Positions 6,279 to 14,286 are shown, numbered from the stretch's first letter. The stretch is 18,281 nt of DNA from Acidimicrobiaceae bacterium (GCA_947490975.1 CANLHV010000011.1:1-18281), one strand, 5' to 3'. Numbers and translations are program-made. The notes: generated from the letters alone by a model not told the origin.

Positions 6279-7829
6279 CTATTTGACTGCGAGCACTTTT
6301 ACTTTCGTCGCAAGCACGTCGGCGAGCAGGTTTCTTCGCTCATTGGCCGCATAGAGATTTAGTTCTATATCTGCTTTTGCAGATGCTTTAGCAAAGATGA
6401 GAAGTTGTTCATCTTCGGCACGAACCGTCACTGATTTGACGCGTCCGTCTTGGGTTCGATCGAGACCAATGGCAATTCGCAAAATTGCAGCGAGCGAAGT
6501 CACTAGCTTCTGATCTGTTTCGCTGAGTTGCGCGAACTCTGCGTGAGACTGTTTAGGTGCACTCTTACGGTGGTAGCGCGCGATGACCGCAATCAGTTCT
6601 ATTTCGCGGTCGGTTAGGCCAACAAGTTCAGAGTTTCGAATCACATAATAAGAATGAAGATGATGTTTTGAGTGAGAAATGACTACTCCAACATTTGCAA
6701 GCAGAGCTGCGGCCTCAAGGTATCTGCGCGAAGCCGGTGGGAGAGCTAGCTTTTTCTGCAAACTATCGAATAGTGAGAGAGCAATTTTTGCCACATACGC
6801 CGAATGCTCGGGGCGATCATCACAACGGTCAGCCAGTTGTTTAACGCTGAGCAATGCTGGGTCGATGTCTTCGGGGTTGTCGAGTAGTTTTTCGCGAGCG
6901 AGGGTGTCAAAAAGAACTCCTTCTCGCAATGCGTAGTCAGAGTAAGTGAACTTAGTTACGTCAAATGACTGGGCGATGCCCTCCAAGATGACGGCGCCGG
7001 CCAAGATGATTTCAGCGCGCGAAGAATCAAGATTAAATATGCGTGCCCGCTCTTTGACGGTCGGTGCATCTGCCAACAAATCCAACATCTTTGTCACATC
7101 TTTGGCGGTGAATTCGCAGCGGTTGTATGACTTTGGTTCTGGTTCGTCGTTGAGTTTTCTGATTAGTTTGGCAACTGCTTCGACTGAACCTGATGAGCCG
7201 ACGGCAATCTCAAAGCCAAGTTCGAGCACCTCTGGCTTAATTGTCGCCAACATTGATCGCACAAATTTTCGACAACTGCTGAGAGCGCTTGGATGAAGTG
7301 CGTCTGTGCTAAAAAATCTGTCGGTTAGACGAACTGCGCCGAGCTTAAAACTGCGAGCCAGCAATATCTCATCCCCAGAGGCGACTACCAGTTCGGTAGA
7401 GCCGCCACCAATATCGCAGAGCAACATTGGTTGTTCGCCAACAGCAACTGCATATCTGGCACCAAGGTGAATAAGTCTTGCTTCTTCGACTCCTGAAATC
7501 ACTTCGACTTCAATATCGGCTTCTTTACGCGCACGCTTGATAAATTCGTTGCGATTTTTGGCCTCGCGAACTGCGCTTGTTGCAACTGCGCGCAGTTTTG
7601 CACCGTGTACATCGGCAACTGCTCGCATTCGTTTTAACGAAGCGATTCCTCGCTCGATCGCTTCAGGCTCAAGTTGCTTCATGTCACCGGCACCATGGCC
7701 AAGTCGAATTACTTCTTTTTCGTTAGTAATGACTTCAAAGCCTGTCTCAACTGGCCTGGCTATAACTAAGTGAAAACTGTTTGTTCCGATATCAAGTGCG
7801 GCAATGACAGTTTCTGATTCTGAGCCCAC
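6279..7829 (-). CDS. ppx: Exopolyphosphatase (Ppx/GppA family)
   Basis: 516 residues. It has the two-lobed ASKHA phosphatase fold: phosphate-binding loop DIGTNSFHLVIA (13-24), catalytic-glutamate region ISGVEEARLI (111-120), and second loop CDIGGGSTELVVA (138-150). An HD-like all-helical domain follows (about 335-480), with HHLHSYYVIRNSEL and ARYHRKSAP. The motif corresponding to LHD-x-G is LANVG (377-381), so the metal-binding HD pair is absent and the domain is probably structural or binds polyphosphate. The enzyme removes terminal phosphate from polyphosphate; activity on pppGpp is possible in this family. The long form differs from the short mycobacterial Ppx proteins that lack this domain. 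The GTG at 7829 is the only start before an in-frame stop at 7869-7871. It is divergent from the gene at 7894 and close to ppk1, which makes the opposite product. Confidence 0.92.
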   Translation of the reverse strand: MGSESETVIAALDIGTNSFHLVIARPVETGFEVITNEKEVIRLGHGAGDMKQLEPEAIERGIASLKRMRAVADVHGAKLRAVATSAVREAKNRNEFIKRARKEADIEVEVISGVEEARLIHLGARYAVAVGEQPMLLCDIGGGSTELVVASGDEILLARSFKLGAVRLTDRFFSTDALHPSALSSCRKFVRSMLATIKPEVLELGFEIAVGSSGSVEAVAKLIRKLNDEPEPKSYNRCEFTAKDVTKMLDLLADAPTVKERARIFNLDSSRAEIILAGAVILEGIAQSFDVTKFTYSDYALREGVLFDTLAREKLLDNPEDIDPALLSVKQLADRCDDRPEHSAYVAKIALSLFDSLQKKLALPPASRRYLEAAALLANVGVVISHSKHHLHSYYVIRNSELVGLTDREIELIAVIARYHRKSAPKQSHAEFAQLSETDQKLVTSLAAILRIAIGLDRTQDGRVKSVTVRAEDEQLLIFAKASAKADIELNLYAANERRNLLADVLATKVKVLAVK

Positions 7830-7837
7830 AAATGCAC

Positions 7838-7843
7838 ATCTTA
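7838..7843 (-). promoter_or_regulatory. -10 element (TAAGAT) for ppx
   Basis: On the minus strand TAAGAT ends 8 bases before the GTG start of ppx, giving a leader of 0-2 bases. No Shine-Dalgarno is present. The same hexamer is used 7 bases before the right-end gene. Confidence 0.4.
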
Positions 7844-7848
7844 GAACG

Positions 7849-7863
7849 CGACGGTTCGACGGT
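7849..7863. repeat. CGACGGT tandem repeat in the ppx/orf108 divergent promoter region
   Basis: CGACGGT occurs at 7849-7855 and 7857-7863, with a period of 8. It sits in the middle of the 64-base gap between two divergent starts, directly upstream of the ppx -10. It could be an operator, but two copies alone are weak evidence. Confidence 0.35.
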
Positions 7864-7883
7864 AGGATTTAACGACTAATCGA

Positions 7884-7890
7884 AGGAGAT
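7884..7890 (+). promoter_or_regulatory. Strong ribosome binding site for orf108
   Basis: AGGAGAT lies 3 bases before the ATG at 7894 (the AGGAG core is 5 bases away). It is the clearest Shine-Dalgarno in the window and suggests strong translation of the small protein. Confidence 0.65.
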
Positions 7891-7893
7891 GTC

Positions 7894-8220
7894 ATGACCA
7901 ACTACGCAGATGCAACAACTTTGAATGAGCCACCGCGTGGTCATGCGCGTATCGTTTATCTCGGCCCAGCATCACCTCATTGGGAGGTCTACGGCGACTA
8001 TGGCGACCAGAACATGCTTGAAGAGTTTCGTGCACGTACACTCGCTCGACTTATTCTCTTGCCACGCAACGACCCACAGTTTCGTCGCAATCAAGAGCGA
8101 GTCAACAAAGATGCTGAGCGCGAGCGCATCAGCATCGAATGGGAGCTCGGATATACAAATGCTGCCGAGGCCCCTGCCGCGGCACCAGCGGCGACACTTG
8201 CGCCAACACCGGCCGAATAG
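7894..8220 (+). CDS. Conserved-looking 108-aa protein between ppx and ppk1, function unknown
   Basis: I do not recognise the family. The first 85 residues look folded and charged, with HARIVYLGPASPHWEVYGDY near the start, then a helix with LEEFRARTLARLILL and a run of Arg, Asn and Glu residues. The last 25 residues are an Ala/Pro-rich disordered tail. There is no membrane segment, signal peptide or cysteine. The ATG with AGGAGAT just upstream fixes the start. The gene is divergent from ppx and is followed 58 bases later by ppk1 on the same strand, so it may be cotranscribed with ppk1. A role in polyphosphate metabolism is inference from position only. Confidence 0.75.
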   Translation: MTNYADATTLNEPPRGHARIVYLGPASPHWEVYGDYGDQNMLEEFRARTLARLILLPRNDPQFRRNQERVNKDAERERISIEWELGYTNAAEAPAAAPAATLAPTPAE

Positions 8221-8278
8221 GCGCGATTTTCAATCTGCATTTTTGTGCGACCAAAGATGTCGCTGAAGTGAAGTTCAA

Positions 8279-10390
8279 GTGACATTTTGGCGAAATCGCT
8301 TTTTGGCAAACGTACGAGAGCAAACAGATTCGTACGATAAAAAATCAGTGCAGAATTACATCAACCGTGAATTGAGTTGGCTCGACTTCAATGATCGAGT
8401 TCTAACTTTGGCAGACGACGAAAAAGTTCCGTTGCTAGAGCGATGTCGCTATTTAGCAATTTGTTCGTCGAATCTCGATGAGTTTTATCAAATCAGAGTT
8501 GCTGCACTCAAAGATCAAATTGCGGGTGAAGTTCATACGCCAACGGCCGACGGAATGACACCCCAACAACAATTGGATGAAATTACAAAACGGACTCAAG
8601 ATTTTGTAGCTAGACAACACAAGGTCTGGGCAGATGAGTTGTTGCCGAGACTCAAGCAATCTGATGTCTTGGTCGTCAAATGGTCAGAGCTTGACGAGAC
8701 CGAAAAAGCAAAACTTTCAGACGACTTTGATCGCAGAATATTTCCAGTTCTGACACCGTTGGTTGTCGACCCTGCCCATCCGTTTCCTTATATTTCAAAT
8801 CTTGCTCTCAATTTGGCAGTTGTTGCTCGTGATCCGCAATCTGGCGAGCAGAGATTTGCGAGATTGAAAATTCCAAAGAATATTTCTCGGTTTATGAGAG
8901 TGGGCAGTGACAACAAATTTGTCTTACTTGAAGAAGTTGTCTCGGCTAACTTGCCGCGTTTATTTCAGGGCATGGTGATTGAACAGTGTTTTGTCTTTCG
9001 GGTAACACGAAATGCCGACCTTTCGCTTGATGACGAAGATGCTGAAGACTTGTTAGCAGCCGTAGAAATGGAATTACGCCGTCGTCGGTTTGGTCGTGCG
9101 GTGCGACTTGAAATTCCAAGAGGTACTGCTCAAGAAACAGTTGATTTGATGTGCGAAGAACTTGAACTAGATGCTGAAGACATCACCTATCACACTGGTT
9201 TCATCGAAATGAATGCGTTGAACCAATTGGCATCTCTAGATTTACCAAGTTTGCGATTTAAACCCTGGCCACCGCTTACTGCTGGCAGATTATTGGCTGC
9301 CGAATTCAGTGGTCAGAGTATTTTTCAGGTCATACGCGAGAGACAGTTGTTGGTTCATCATCCTCACGAGTCGTTTGCATCTTCAGTTGAGTCTTTCGTG
9401 GCACAAGCTGCAAGTGACCCAAAGGTTCATTCAATTAAAATGACTCTTTATCGAACCTCAGGTGACTCGGCGATCGCCAAGCATCTAGTGCGTGCCGCCG
9501 AAGCAGGCAAGCAAGTTGCTGTTGTTCTTGAGATCAAGGCGCGCTTCGACGAGGCTCGAAACATCGCGTGGGCCAAAGAACTTGAGTTTGCCGGTGTGCA
9601 TGTCACGTATGGCATCGTCGGCTTAAAGACGCACTCAAAGTGCATATTGGTGGTTCGCGAAGACAGCGACCAGATGAGACGTTATGTTCACATCGGTACC
9701 GGAAATTACAATTCGGTAACTGCAAGAGTTTATGAAGATATCGGTTTTTTCACTTGCGAAGAACAAATCGGCTCTGACGCAACAGAACTCTTCAACTATC
9801 TAACTGGTTACGCCAAAGAGCCAGATTATTTGCGATTGTTTGTCGCGCCACATCAACTACGTCCAAGAATTCTTGAGCTAATTCATCGTGAGGCGTCATT
9901 CAAAGACAAAGGTCAGATAACACTCAAACTGAACTCGATTTCTGACCCGTCAATAATTGAAGCACTCTATGCAGCAAGCAACGCTGGCGTGAAAATAGAC
10001 CTCATTGTGCGAGGCATCTGTTGTTTGCGCGCGGGCGTGCCGGGTATGTCAGAAAACATCAGAGTGCGGTCAATACTCGGTCGCTATCTTGAGCACTCAC
10101 GTATATATAGGTTCGAGCATGGGCTGGAAGACGAGTCTCCATTGCACTTGATTGGTTCAGCAGACTTGATGGGCCGCAATCTTGATGGTCGAGTTGAGGT
10201 ATTGGTACCTCTAACGCACCCGAAACATCGTGCGTGGCTAGACAAAGTTCTAAGTTTCTTGACCGCAGACGATGTTGTTCACTTCAAACTGGGTAATGAC
10301 GATAAGTGGGTCGAACACAATTCGGGTACCGAATTCGGAGACGCGCAACAGCGATTACACGAATGGGTTGTTGCGACGCAGGTTCGCTGA
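8279..10390 (+). CDS. ppk1: Polyphosphate kinase 1
   Basis: 703 residues from the GTG at 8279. The N-terminal domain begins YINRELSWLDFNDRVL (about residues 27-42), and LAICSSNLDEFYQIRVA is the family signature after it. The two conserved histidines are His471 (YVHIGTGNYN), the likely phosphohistidine, and His606 (YLEHSRIYRFEHG). Metal/substrate arginines lie in TLYRTSGDS and KARFDEARN. Ppk1 reversibly moves the gamma phosphate of ATP onto polyphosphate. The start is uncertain: no ribosome site is clear at 8279, and a GTG at 8348 (23 residues later) would begin right at the conserved domain and has TACGAT 9 bases upstream. Ppx, its degrading counterpart, lies 450 bases upstream on the other strand, and phoU follows after 112 bases. 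Confidence 0.95.
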   Translation: MTFWRNRFLANVREQTDSYDKKSVQNYINRELSWLDFNDRVLTLADDEKVPLLERCRYLAICSSNLDEFYQIRVAALKDQIAGEVHTPTADGMTPQQQLDEITKRTQDFVARQHKVWADELLPRLKQSDVLVVKWSELDETEKAKLSDDFDRRIFPVLTPLVVDPAHPFPYISNLALNLAVVARDPQSGEQRFARLKIPKNISRFMRVGSDNKFVLLEEVVSANLPRLFQGMVIEQCFVFRVTRNADLSLDDEDAEDLLAAVEMELRRRRFGRAVRLEIPRGTAQETVDLMCEELELDAEDITYHTGFIEMNALNQLASLDLPSLRFKPWPPLTAGRLLAAEFSGQSIFQVIRERQLLVHHPHESFASSVESFVAQAASDPKVHSIKMTLYRTSGDSAIAKHLVRAAEAGKQVAVVLEIKARFDEARNIAWAKELEFAGVHVTYGIVGLKTHSKCILVVREDSDQMRRYVHIGTGNYNSVTARVYEDIGFFTCEEQIGSDATELFNYLTGYAKEPDYLRLFVAPHQLRPRILELIHREASFKDKGQITLKLNSISDPSIIEALYAASNAGVKIDLIVRGICCLRAGVPGMSENIRVRSILGRYLEHSRIYRFEHGLEDESPLHLIGSADLMGRNLDGRVEVLVPLTHPKHRAWLDKVLSFLTADDVVHFKLGNDDKWVEHNSGTEFGDAQQRLHEWVVATQVR

Positions 10391-10401
10391 CCTAAAAATC
10401 T

Positions 10402-10445
10402 GTTCACCGTCGCGACACTCGTTTGACAACTAAAGTTCACTTTTA
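10402..10445 (+). promoter_or_regulatory. Candidate Pho/RegX3 box: four 11-bp phased repeats
   Basis: Four 11-base units start at 10402, 10413, 10424 and 10435. The first six bases are GTTCAC, CGACAC, TGACAA and GTTCAC, each with CA at positions 4-5. Actinobacterial PhoP and RegX3 sites are direct repeats of GTTCAC-type units spaced 11 bp, so the outer units fit well and the inner ones loosely. The last unit occupies the -35 position of the phoU promoter, as expected for activation by an OmpR/PhoB-type regulator. RegX3 itself is encoded two genes downstream of phoU, so this may be autoregulation. Confidence 0.55.
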
Positions 10446-10457
10446 ACGGGCTACCGT

Positions 10458-10463
10458 TATGGT
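10458..10463 (+). promoter_or_regulatory. -10 element for phoU-senX3-regX3
   Basis: TATGGT lies 17 bases after GTTCAC (10435-10440). Transcription would start near 10470, giving a leader of about 33 bases that contains the ribosome site. Confidence 0.4.
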
Positions 10464-10485
10464 CAGTCGTAGTTTGTAGTCGAGT

Positions 10486-10494
10486 AAGGAAAGG
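10486..10494 (+). promoter_or_regulatory. Ribosome binding site that decides the phoU start
   Basis: AAGGAAAGG ends 8 bases before the ATG at 10503. The competing GTG at 10494 overlaps this stretch, so the ATG is the better start. Confidence 0.6.
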
Positions 10495-10502
10495 TGCCAA
10501 AA

Positions 10503-11234
10503 ATGGACGAAATTCGCAAGAATTTTCATAATGACCTCGAGTCTGTGCGTGCCGAAGTTATTCGCCTCGGGGCATCTTTAACCGAGTCAATTCCTCGGGC
10601 TACTGCGGTTTTGCTGAGTGGCGACCTTGAAGGTGCCGACTATTTAGTGCAAGCCGATGATGAGTTTGACGGTCGAAGTGCTGAACTTGAGGTCTCTTGT
10701 TTCGAAATTTTGGCATTGCAGGCTCCGGTTGCTGCTGACTTACGGCAAATAGTTGCAATCATCAAAATTGCCGGAGAACTTGAGCGCTCGGCAGATCTTG
10801 TAGTCAACATTTGCAAAGCCGCGCGTCGTATATATGGTCACGATATTGATCCGATGCTGCGCGGTGTAATTTCGAAAATGAGTGAGCAAGCTCAAAAACT
10901 TTTTGCGGCGACAATGGAAGCATTTGAAGAGAGCGATTCTGCGAAAGCTTCGGCAATCGACGATATGGACTCATACCTAGACAGTTTGCATCGCCAATTT
11001 ATTCAGCAAATTTTCGAGTCTCACTCAAAGTCAAAGATTGATTTGCAAGTCGCAGTTCAACTAGCAGTTGTTGCACGTTTCTATGAGCGCATTGGCGATC
11101 ATGCCGTGAATGTGAGTGAAAAAACTAGGTTTATCGTCTCGGGTTGGGTGCGAGAGCGTGGTGGTATTGATCGTTATAAGGCTCGTGTCGGCGATCGAAC
11201 CGGTGAGATTTTTCTCCCACGAACTGAAAGTTAA
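10503..11234 (+). CDS. phoU: PhoU-family phosphate signalling protein
   Basis: 243 residues with two three-helix PhoU repeats. The metal-binding E/D-xxx-D motifs are visible in both halves: ELERSADL in the first and YERIGDHAVN in the second. PhoU links the state of the Pst phosphate transporter to the sensor kinase and holds the Pho response off when phosphate is plentiful. Here it is the first gene of an operon with the kinase (15-base gap) and the regulator (ATGA overlap), which supports that role. No pst genes are in the window. The start was chosen at ATG 10503 rather than GTG 10494 because of the ribosome-site spacing. A candidate Pho box lies upstream. Confidence 0.93.
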   Translation: MDEIRKNFHNDLESVRAEVIRLGASLTESIPRATAVLLSGDLEGADYLVQADDEFDGRSAELEVSCFEILALQAPVAADLRQIVAIIKIAGELERSADLVVNICKAARRIYGHDIDPMLRGVISKMSEQAQKLFAATMEAFEESDSAKASAIDDMDSYLDSLHRQFIQQIFESHSKSKIDLQVAVQLAVVARFYERIGDHAVNVSEKTRFIVSGWVRERGGIDRYKARVGDRTGEIFLPRTES

Positions 11235-11249
11235 GTTCAGAGACCCTTT

Positions 11250-12407
11250 GTGGACTTGATTTTTTTCTTGTCTGGAGTATCAGTAGCTGCAGTATTCGCA
11301 TATTTGATTTCGAAGCGTTCATCAAAAAACTTGAGTGCTGCGATTAGAAGTGAGTCCAAAGTAAATACAACTCGCTCTGAAGATCAGCTTGAGAATTTAG
11401 TTGAAGCTCTTGATCTTTTACCGATCGGTGTTGTAATCATTGATTCAAAAACCGGTCGCAGATTGCGTAATAACGCAGCGGCAGCAATGACTGGCGTGCG
11501 ATATGTAGACATTTTGGTCGATCAAGCTGTCGATGAAATGCTCGAGACAATAGCCACAACAAAGTCGAGTGAGCGCATTCTTGAAGCAGTGGCGGGCACG
11601 ACTCGTTTCTTTAAGATTCGCGGTCAAGCTATTGATCAGCAAAAAGCGATTGTGACCATTGAAGACATCACCGAAAAGTCACGAATTGACACCGTGCAGA
11701 CTGACTTTGTGGCGAATTTGAGTCACGAACTTAAAACACCAATTGGCGCTGTCGCGGCACTTGCTGATTCTCTTAGCGGAGAAACTGAAACCGAGGTTGT
11801 GTGGCGACTTGCCGAGCGAATCGTCACTGAATCTCACCGCATGTCGCGCATTGTTGATGACCTTTTAGATTTGTCAAGAGTTGAATTTGGCGGAACCGAA
11901 GAATGGTCAGATATTGATCTCGGCTCGGTGTTGGTTGAGGTTGTTGGCACCAACCAACATGCCGCTAAGCGACAAGGTTTGGGTTTGTCGTTAACTGGAT
12001 CAGCAGAACTGTTAGTCCGTGGTGATCGAGCTCATTTAGTTTCGGTATTTTCAAATCTGGTTGACAATGCGATCAAGTACAGCGAGGCCGGTGGCGTAGT
12101 CTTGGTCGAAGGCGTGACTCAAGGCGAAGAAATCGTCGTAACAGTGACTGATCATGGCATCGGTATCGCCGAGCGTGACCAGAAGCGAATTTTTGAGCGC
12201 TTCTATCGAGTCGACAAAGCGCGAAGTCGGGCGACTGGTGGCACTGGTCTGGGTTTATCGATTGTGCGACACATCGTTCTAGAACATGGCGGTTCGATAG
12301 ATGTGCGGTCCGAAGAAGGCACTGGCTCAACTTTCATGGTTCGTTTACCGCGCGTGATTAGAAAAACCAAAGAAGCATTCTCAGACGAAACACGAGCAAT
12401 GGCATGA
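11250..12407 (+). CDS. senX3: SenX3/PhoR-like sensor histidine kinase
   Basis: 385 residues. One N-terminal membrane helix (residues 2-21), then a PAS-like domain (about 50-145), then the HisKA domain with FVANLSHELKTPIGAV and phospho-acceptor His159, then a HATPase domain with the N box (NLVDNAIKYS) and the G boxes (DHGIGIAE, GGTGLGLSIV). There is no extracellular sensor loop, as in PhoR-type kinases that listen to PhoU and the Pst transporter rather than to an external ligand. It should phosphorylate the next gene's product. The start is a GTG without a clear ribosome site, 15 bases after phoU, so translation may be coupled. SenX3 and PhoR are the same functional class; I use senX3 by the actinobacterial pairing with RegX3. 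Confidence 0.9.
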   Translation: MDLIFFLSGVSVAAVFAYLISKRSSKNLSAAIRSESKVNTTRSEDQLENLVEALDLLPIGVVIIDSKTGRRLRNNAAAAMTGVRYVDILVDQAVDEMLETIATTKSSERILEAVAGTTRFFKIRGQAIDQQKAIVTIEDITEKSRIDTVQTDFVANLSHELKTPIGAVAALADSLSGETETEVVWRLAERIVTESHRMSRIVDDLLDLSRVEFGGTEEWSDIDLGSVLVEVVGTNQHAAKRQGLGLSLTGSAELLVRGDRAHLVSVFSNLVDNAIKYSEAGGVVLVEGVTQGEEIVVTVTDHGIGIAERDQKRIFERFYRVDKARSRATGGTGLGLSIVRHIVLEHGGSIDVRSEEGTGSTFMVRLPRVIRKTKEAFSDETRAMA

Positions 12408-13123
12408 GTATCAATAATTCGCTTCCGACAATTTTGGTGGTCGACGACGAAGAATCATTTATCGAGGCACTTCAAGTTGGTTTGAAGCGTGAAGGCTTTC
12501 GAATCGAAGTAGCCCGTGATGGTGCAGAAGCATTAGCGGTGTTCGATGCTGTCAAACCAGACGCTGTTCTTTTAGATGTGATGCTTCCAAAAGTAAGTGG
12601 CACAGATGTATGTCGCGAAATTCGTAAGAAAAGTTCTGTTCCGATCATTATGGTTTCAGCAAAAGGTTCAGAGATCGATACTGTCGTCGGCCTCGAAGTT
12701 GGTGCAGATGACTATATTGTCAAGCCATATCGCCTTCGTGAACTGGTCGCTCGATTGCGCGCCGCGCTTCGACGGGGTGAACTATCGAAATCTGAAAACG
12801 ATTTGACGGGTGTTGGCACAGTTGCAATTGGGGCGGTGTCGATTGACCCAGAACAACACGTAGTGACTATCCGTGGCGAGGTAACAAAATTGCCACTTAA
12901 AGAGTTCGAGTTGCTATATATGTTGATGGCTAACGCTGGTCGAGTGATGACCAGAGAGACGCTTATCGATCGGGTTTGGGGCACTGACTACTTCGGCGAC
13001 ACCAAAACACTTGACGTTCATATCAAAAGGTTGCGCGCAAAGATTGAAAAAGAGCCTGCTGATCCGCAGTTGGTCGTGACTATCCGTGGGCTTGGCTATA
13101 AATACGAGAAAATAGGTGTATAG
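12404..13123 (+). CDS. regX3: RegX3/PhoB-like response regulator (OmpR family)
   Basis: 239 residues. The receiver domain has the acidic pocket VVDDEE (12-17), phospho-acceptor Asp58 (AVLLDVMLP) and the conserved Lys in DDYIVKPY. The C-terminal winged helix (about 140-235) has LPLKEFELLYML, DTKTLDVHIKRLRAKIE and the final VTIRGLGYKYE hairpin. It overlaps the kinase stop by ATGA, a sign of translational coupling. Phosphate-responsive regulators of this type bind GTTCAC-like direct repeats, and such repeats lie in front of phoU, two genes upstream. Confidence 0.93.
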   Translation: MSINNSLPTILVVDDEESFIEALQVGLKREGFRIEVARDGAEALAVFDAVKPDAVLLDVMLPKVSGTDVCREIRKKSSVPIIMVSAKGSEIDTVVGLEVGADDYIVKPYRLRELVARLRAALRRGELSKSENDLTGVGTVAIGAVSIDPEQHVVTIRGEVTKLPLKEFELLYMLMANAGRVMTRETLIDRVWGTDYFGDTKTLDVHIKRLRAKIEKEPADPQLVVTIRGLGYKYEKIGV

Positions 13124-13176
13124 CTCTTTCAAAGTCAGGTCTTGCCCCGGCGTCGCCGCTAAGACGTCTCGGTCGT

Positions 13177-14286
13177 GTGCACTCGCTCATTGCATGTGGT
13201 GAGGCAGCTTTCGCAATTGCTTTAGCAGATTCGCTGTTTTTATCGATCAGCCCTGATGCCGCTCGAAGTCGAGTGTTGTTATTTTTAGCAGTGAGTTTGG
13301 CCCCATTCGCTATTGTCGCACCATTTATTGGACCAGTAATCGACAGAATTCCGGGTGGCAGACGGATAACTGTTTTCATTGTCGCGGTTTTGCGTTGCGT
13401 AACCGTGGTCTTGATGATCTCTCGACTTAATTCAAATTCGCTTTTTGCGCTTGCATTTGTCTCACTTGTTTTGGCGCGCACCTACAGCGTTAGCAAAACC
13501 GCGATAGTTCCGACACTCGTGAGAAATGATGATGAATTAGTTTCTGCTAACTCGAAGTTGGGCTTGCTCTCGGGTGTTATGGGTTTTGCTGCGGCAGTAC
13601 CGGCAGGTTTACTGCAATTAGTTGATGCAAGAGCAACACTTGTGATGTCAGCTGTGATGTTTGGTTTGGCTGGATTTGCAAGTTTGCAGTTGCCTCGTCA
13701 TGTTGCGACAACGCCAAAAGAAGCCGAAACAAAAGAAATCGAAGAGTTGCGAGGTTTGCAAGTTAGAAGAATTGCTTTTTCGATGATGCTTCTACGCGGG
13801 ATGATTGGATTCTTGTTCTTTCATGTTGCTTTCTGGCTGCGTGATGAGCGAGCGGGCACTGCATGGTTTGGACTAGCACTTGGCCTATCTTCGTTAGCAA
13901 TAATGATTTGCAACTTGATTGCGCCGTTTTTGCGGCGTCAAATGTCTGAACGGGCGATGATGCTGTTTGCTTTTTTGGTGATCGGGTTAATTGGTATTTA
14001 CGCCGGAGTTGTCGGAGGAATAACCGCTGGAATCATTTTAATTTCAGTAACGAATGGCATGGGTTCTGTAGGAAGACTTGCGTTTGAATCTGTTGTGCAA
14101 CGCGAAGCCCCAGATGCAAATCGAGCACGGGCATTTGTTCGTTTCGAAACTTTGAATCAGCTCGCGTGGGTAGGTTTGGGTCTTGTTGCTGTAATTTTTA
14201 ATTTGCCCGGAGCACTCGGTTTTGCCGTAGTTGGTGTTATTTGTCTGACTGGGTCGGTTTACTTATTCGTGAAGCGGTCGCGCTAA
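13177..14286 (+). CDS. MFS-type multi-pass membrane protein
   Basis: 369 residues with about 11-12 hydrophobic segments, and the loop DRIPGGRR after the second segment as in the major facilitator fold. The charged loop between segments 6 and 7 (about residues 180-200) divides the protein into two halves. The substrate is unknown. The start is odd: the GTG at 13177 puts the first membrane helix almost at the N-terminus, while the same frame stays open back to 13102 and encodes a plausible lead-in (SPLRRLGRVHSL) but has no ATG, GTG or TTG there. The stop codon TAA overlaps the TAG stop of the convergent DUF2342 gene. It follows regX3 by 53 bases and could be read through from that operon. Confidence 0.82.
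   Translation: MHSLIACGEAAFAIALADSLFLSISPDAARSRVLLFLAVSLAPFAIVAPFIGPVIDRIPGGRRITVFIVAVLRCVTVVLMISRLNSNSLFALAFVSLVLARTYSVSKTAIVPTLVRNDDELVSANSKLGLLSGVMGFAAAVPAGLLQLVDARATLVMSAVMFGLAGFASLQLPRHVATTPKEAETKEIEELRGLQVRRIAFSMMLLRGMIGFLFFHVAFWLRDERAGTAWFGLALGLSSLAIMICNLIAPFLRRQMSERAMMLFAFLVIGLIGIYAGVVGGITAGIILISVTNGMGSVGRLAFESVVQREAPDANRARAFVRFETLNQLAWVGLGLVAVIFNLPGALGFAVVGVICLTGSVYLFVKRSR

Noticed and set aside
8273..8278. GTTCAA next to the ppk1 start, and GTTCAG at the phoU-senX3 junction (11235-11240), as further Pho boxes
   Set aside because: Single half-sites with no second unit 11 or 22 bases away; such hexamers are common by chance.
13095..13125. Programmed -1 frameshift joining regX3 to the MFS frame
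   Set aside because: The frames are related by -1, but there is no slippery heptamer in the right register near the regX3 stop, and a regulator-transporter fusion has no precedent I know.
13148..13156. GC-rich palindrome after regX3 as a terminator
   Set aside because: The arms would leave a loop of one base, so no hairpin can form, and there is no T-tract.
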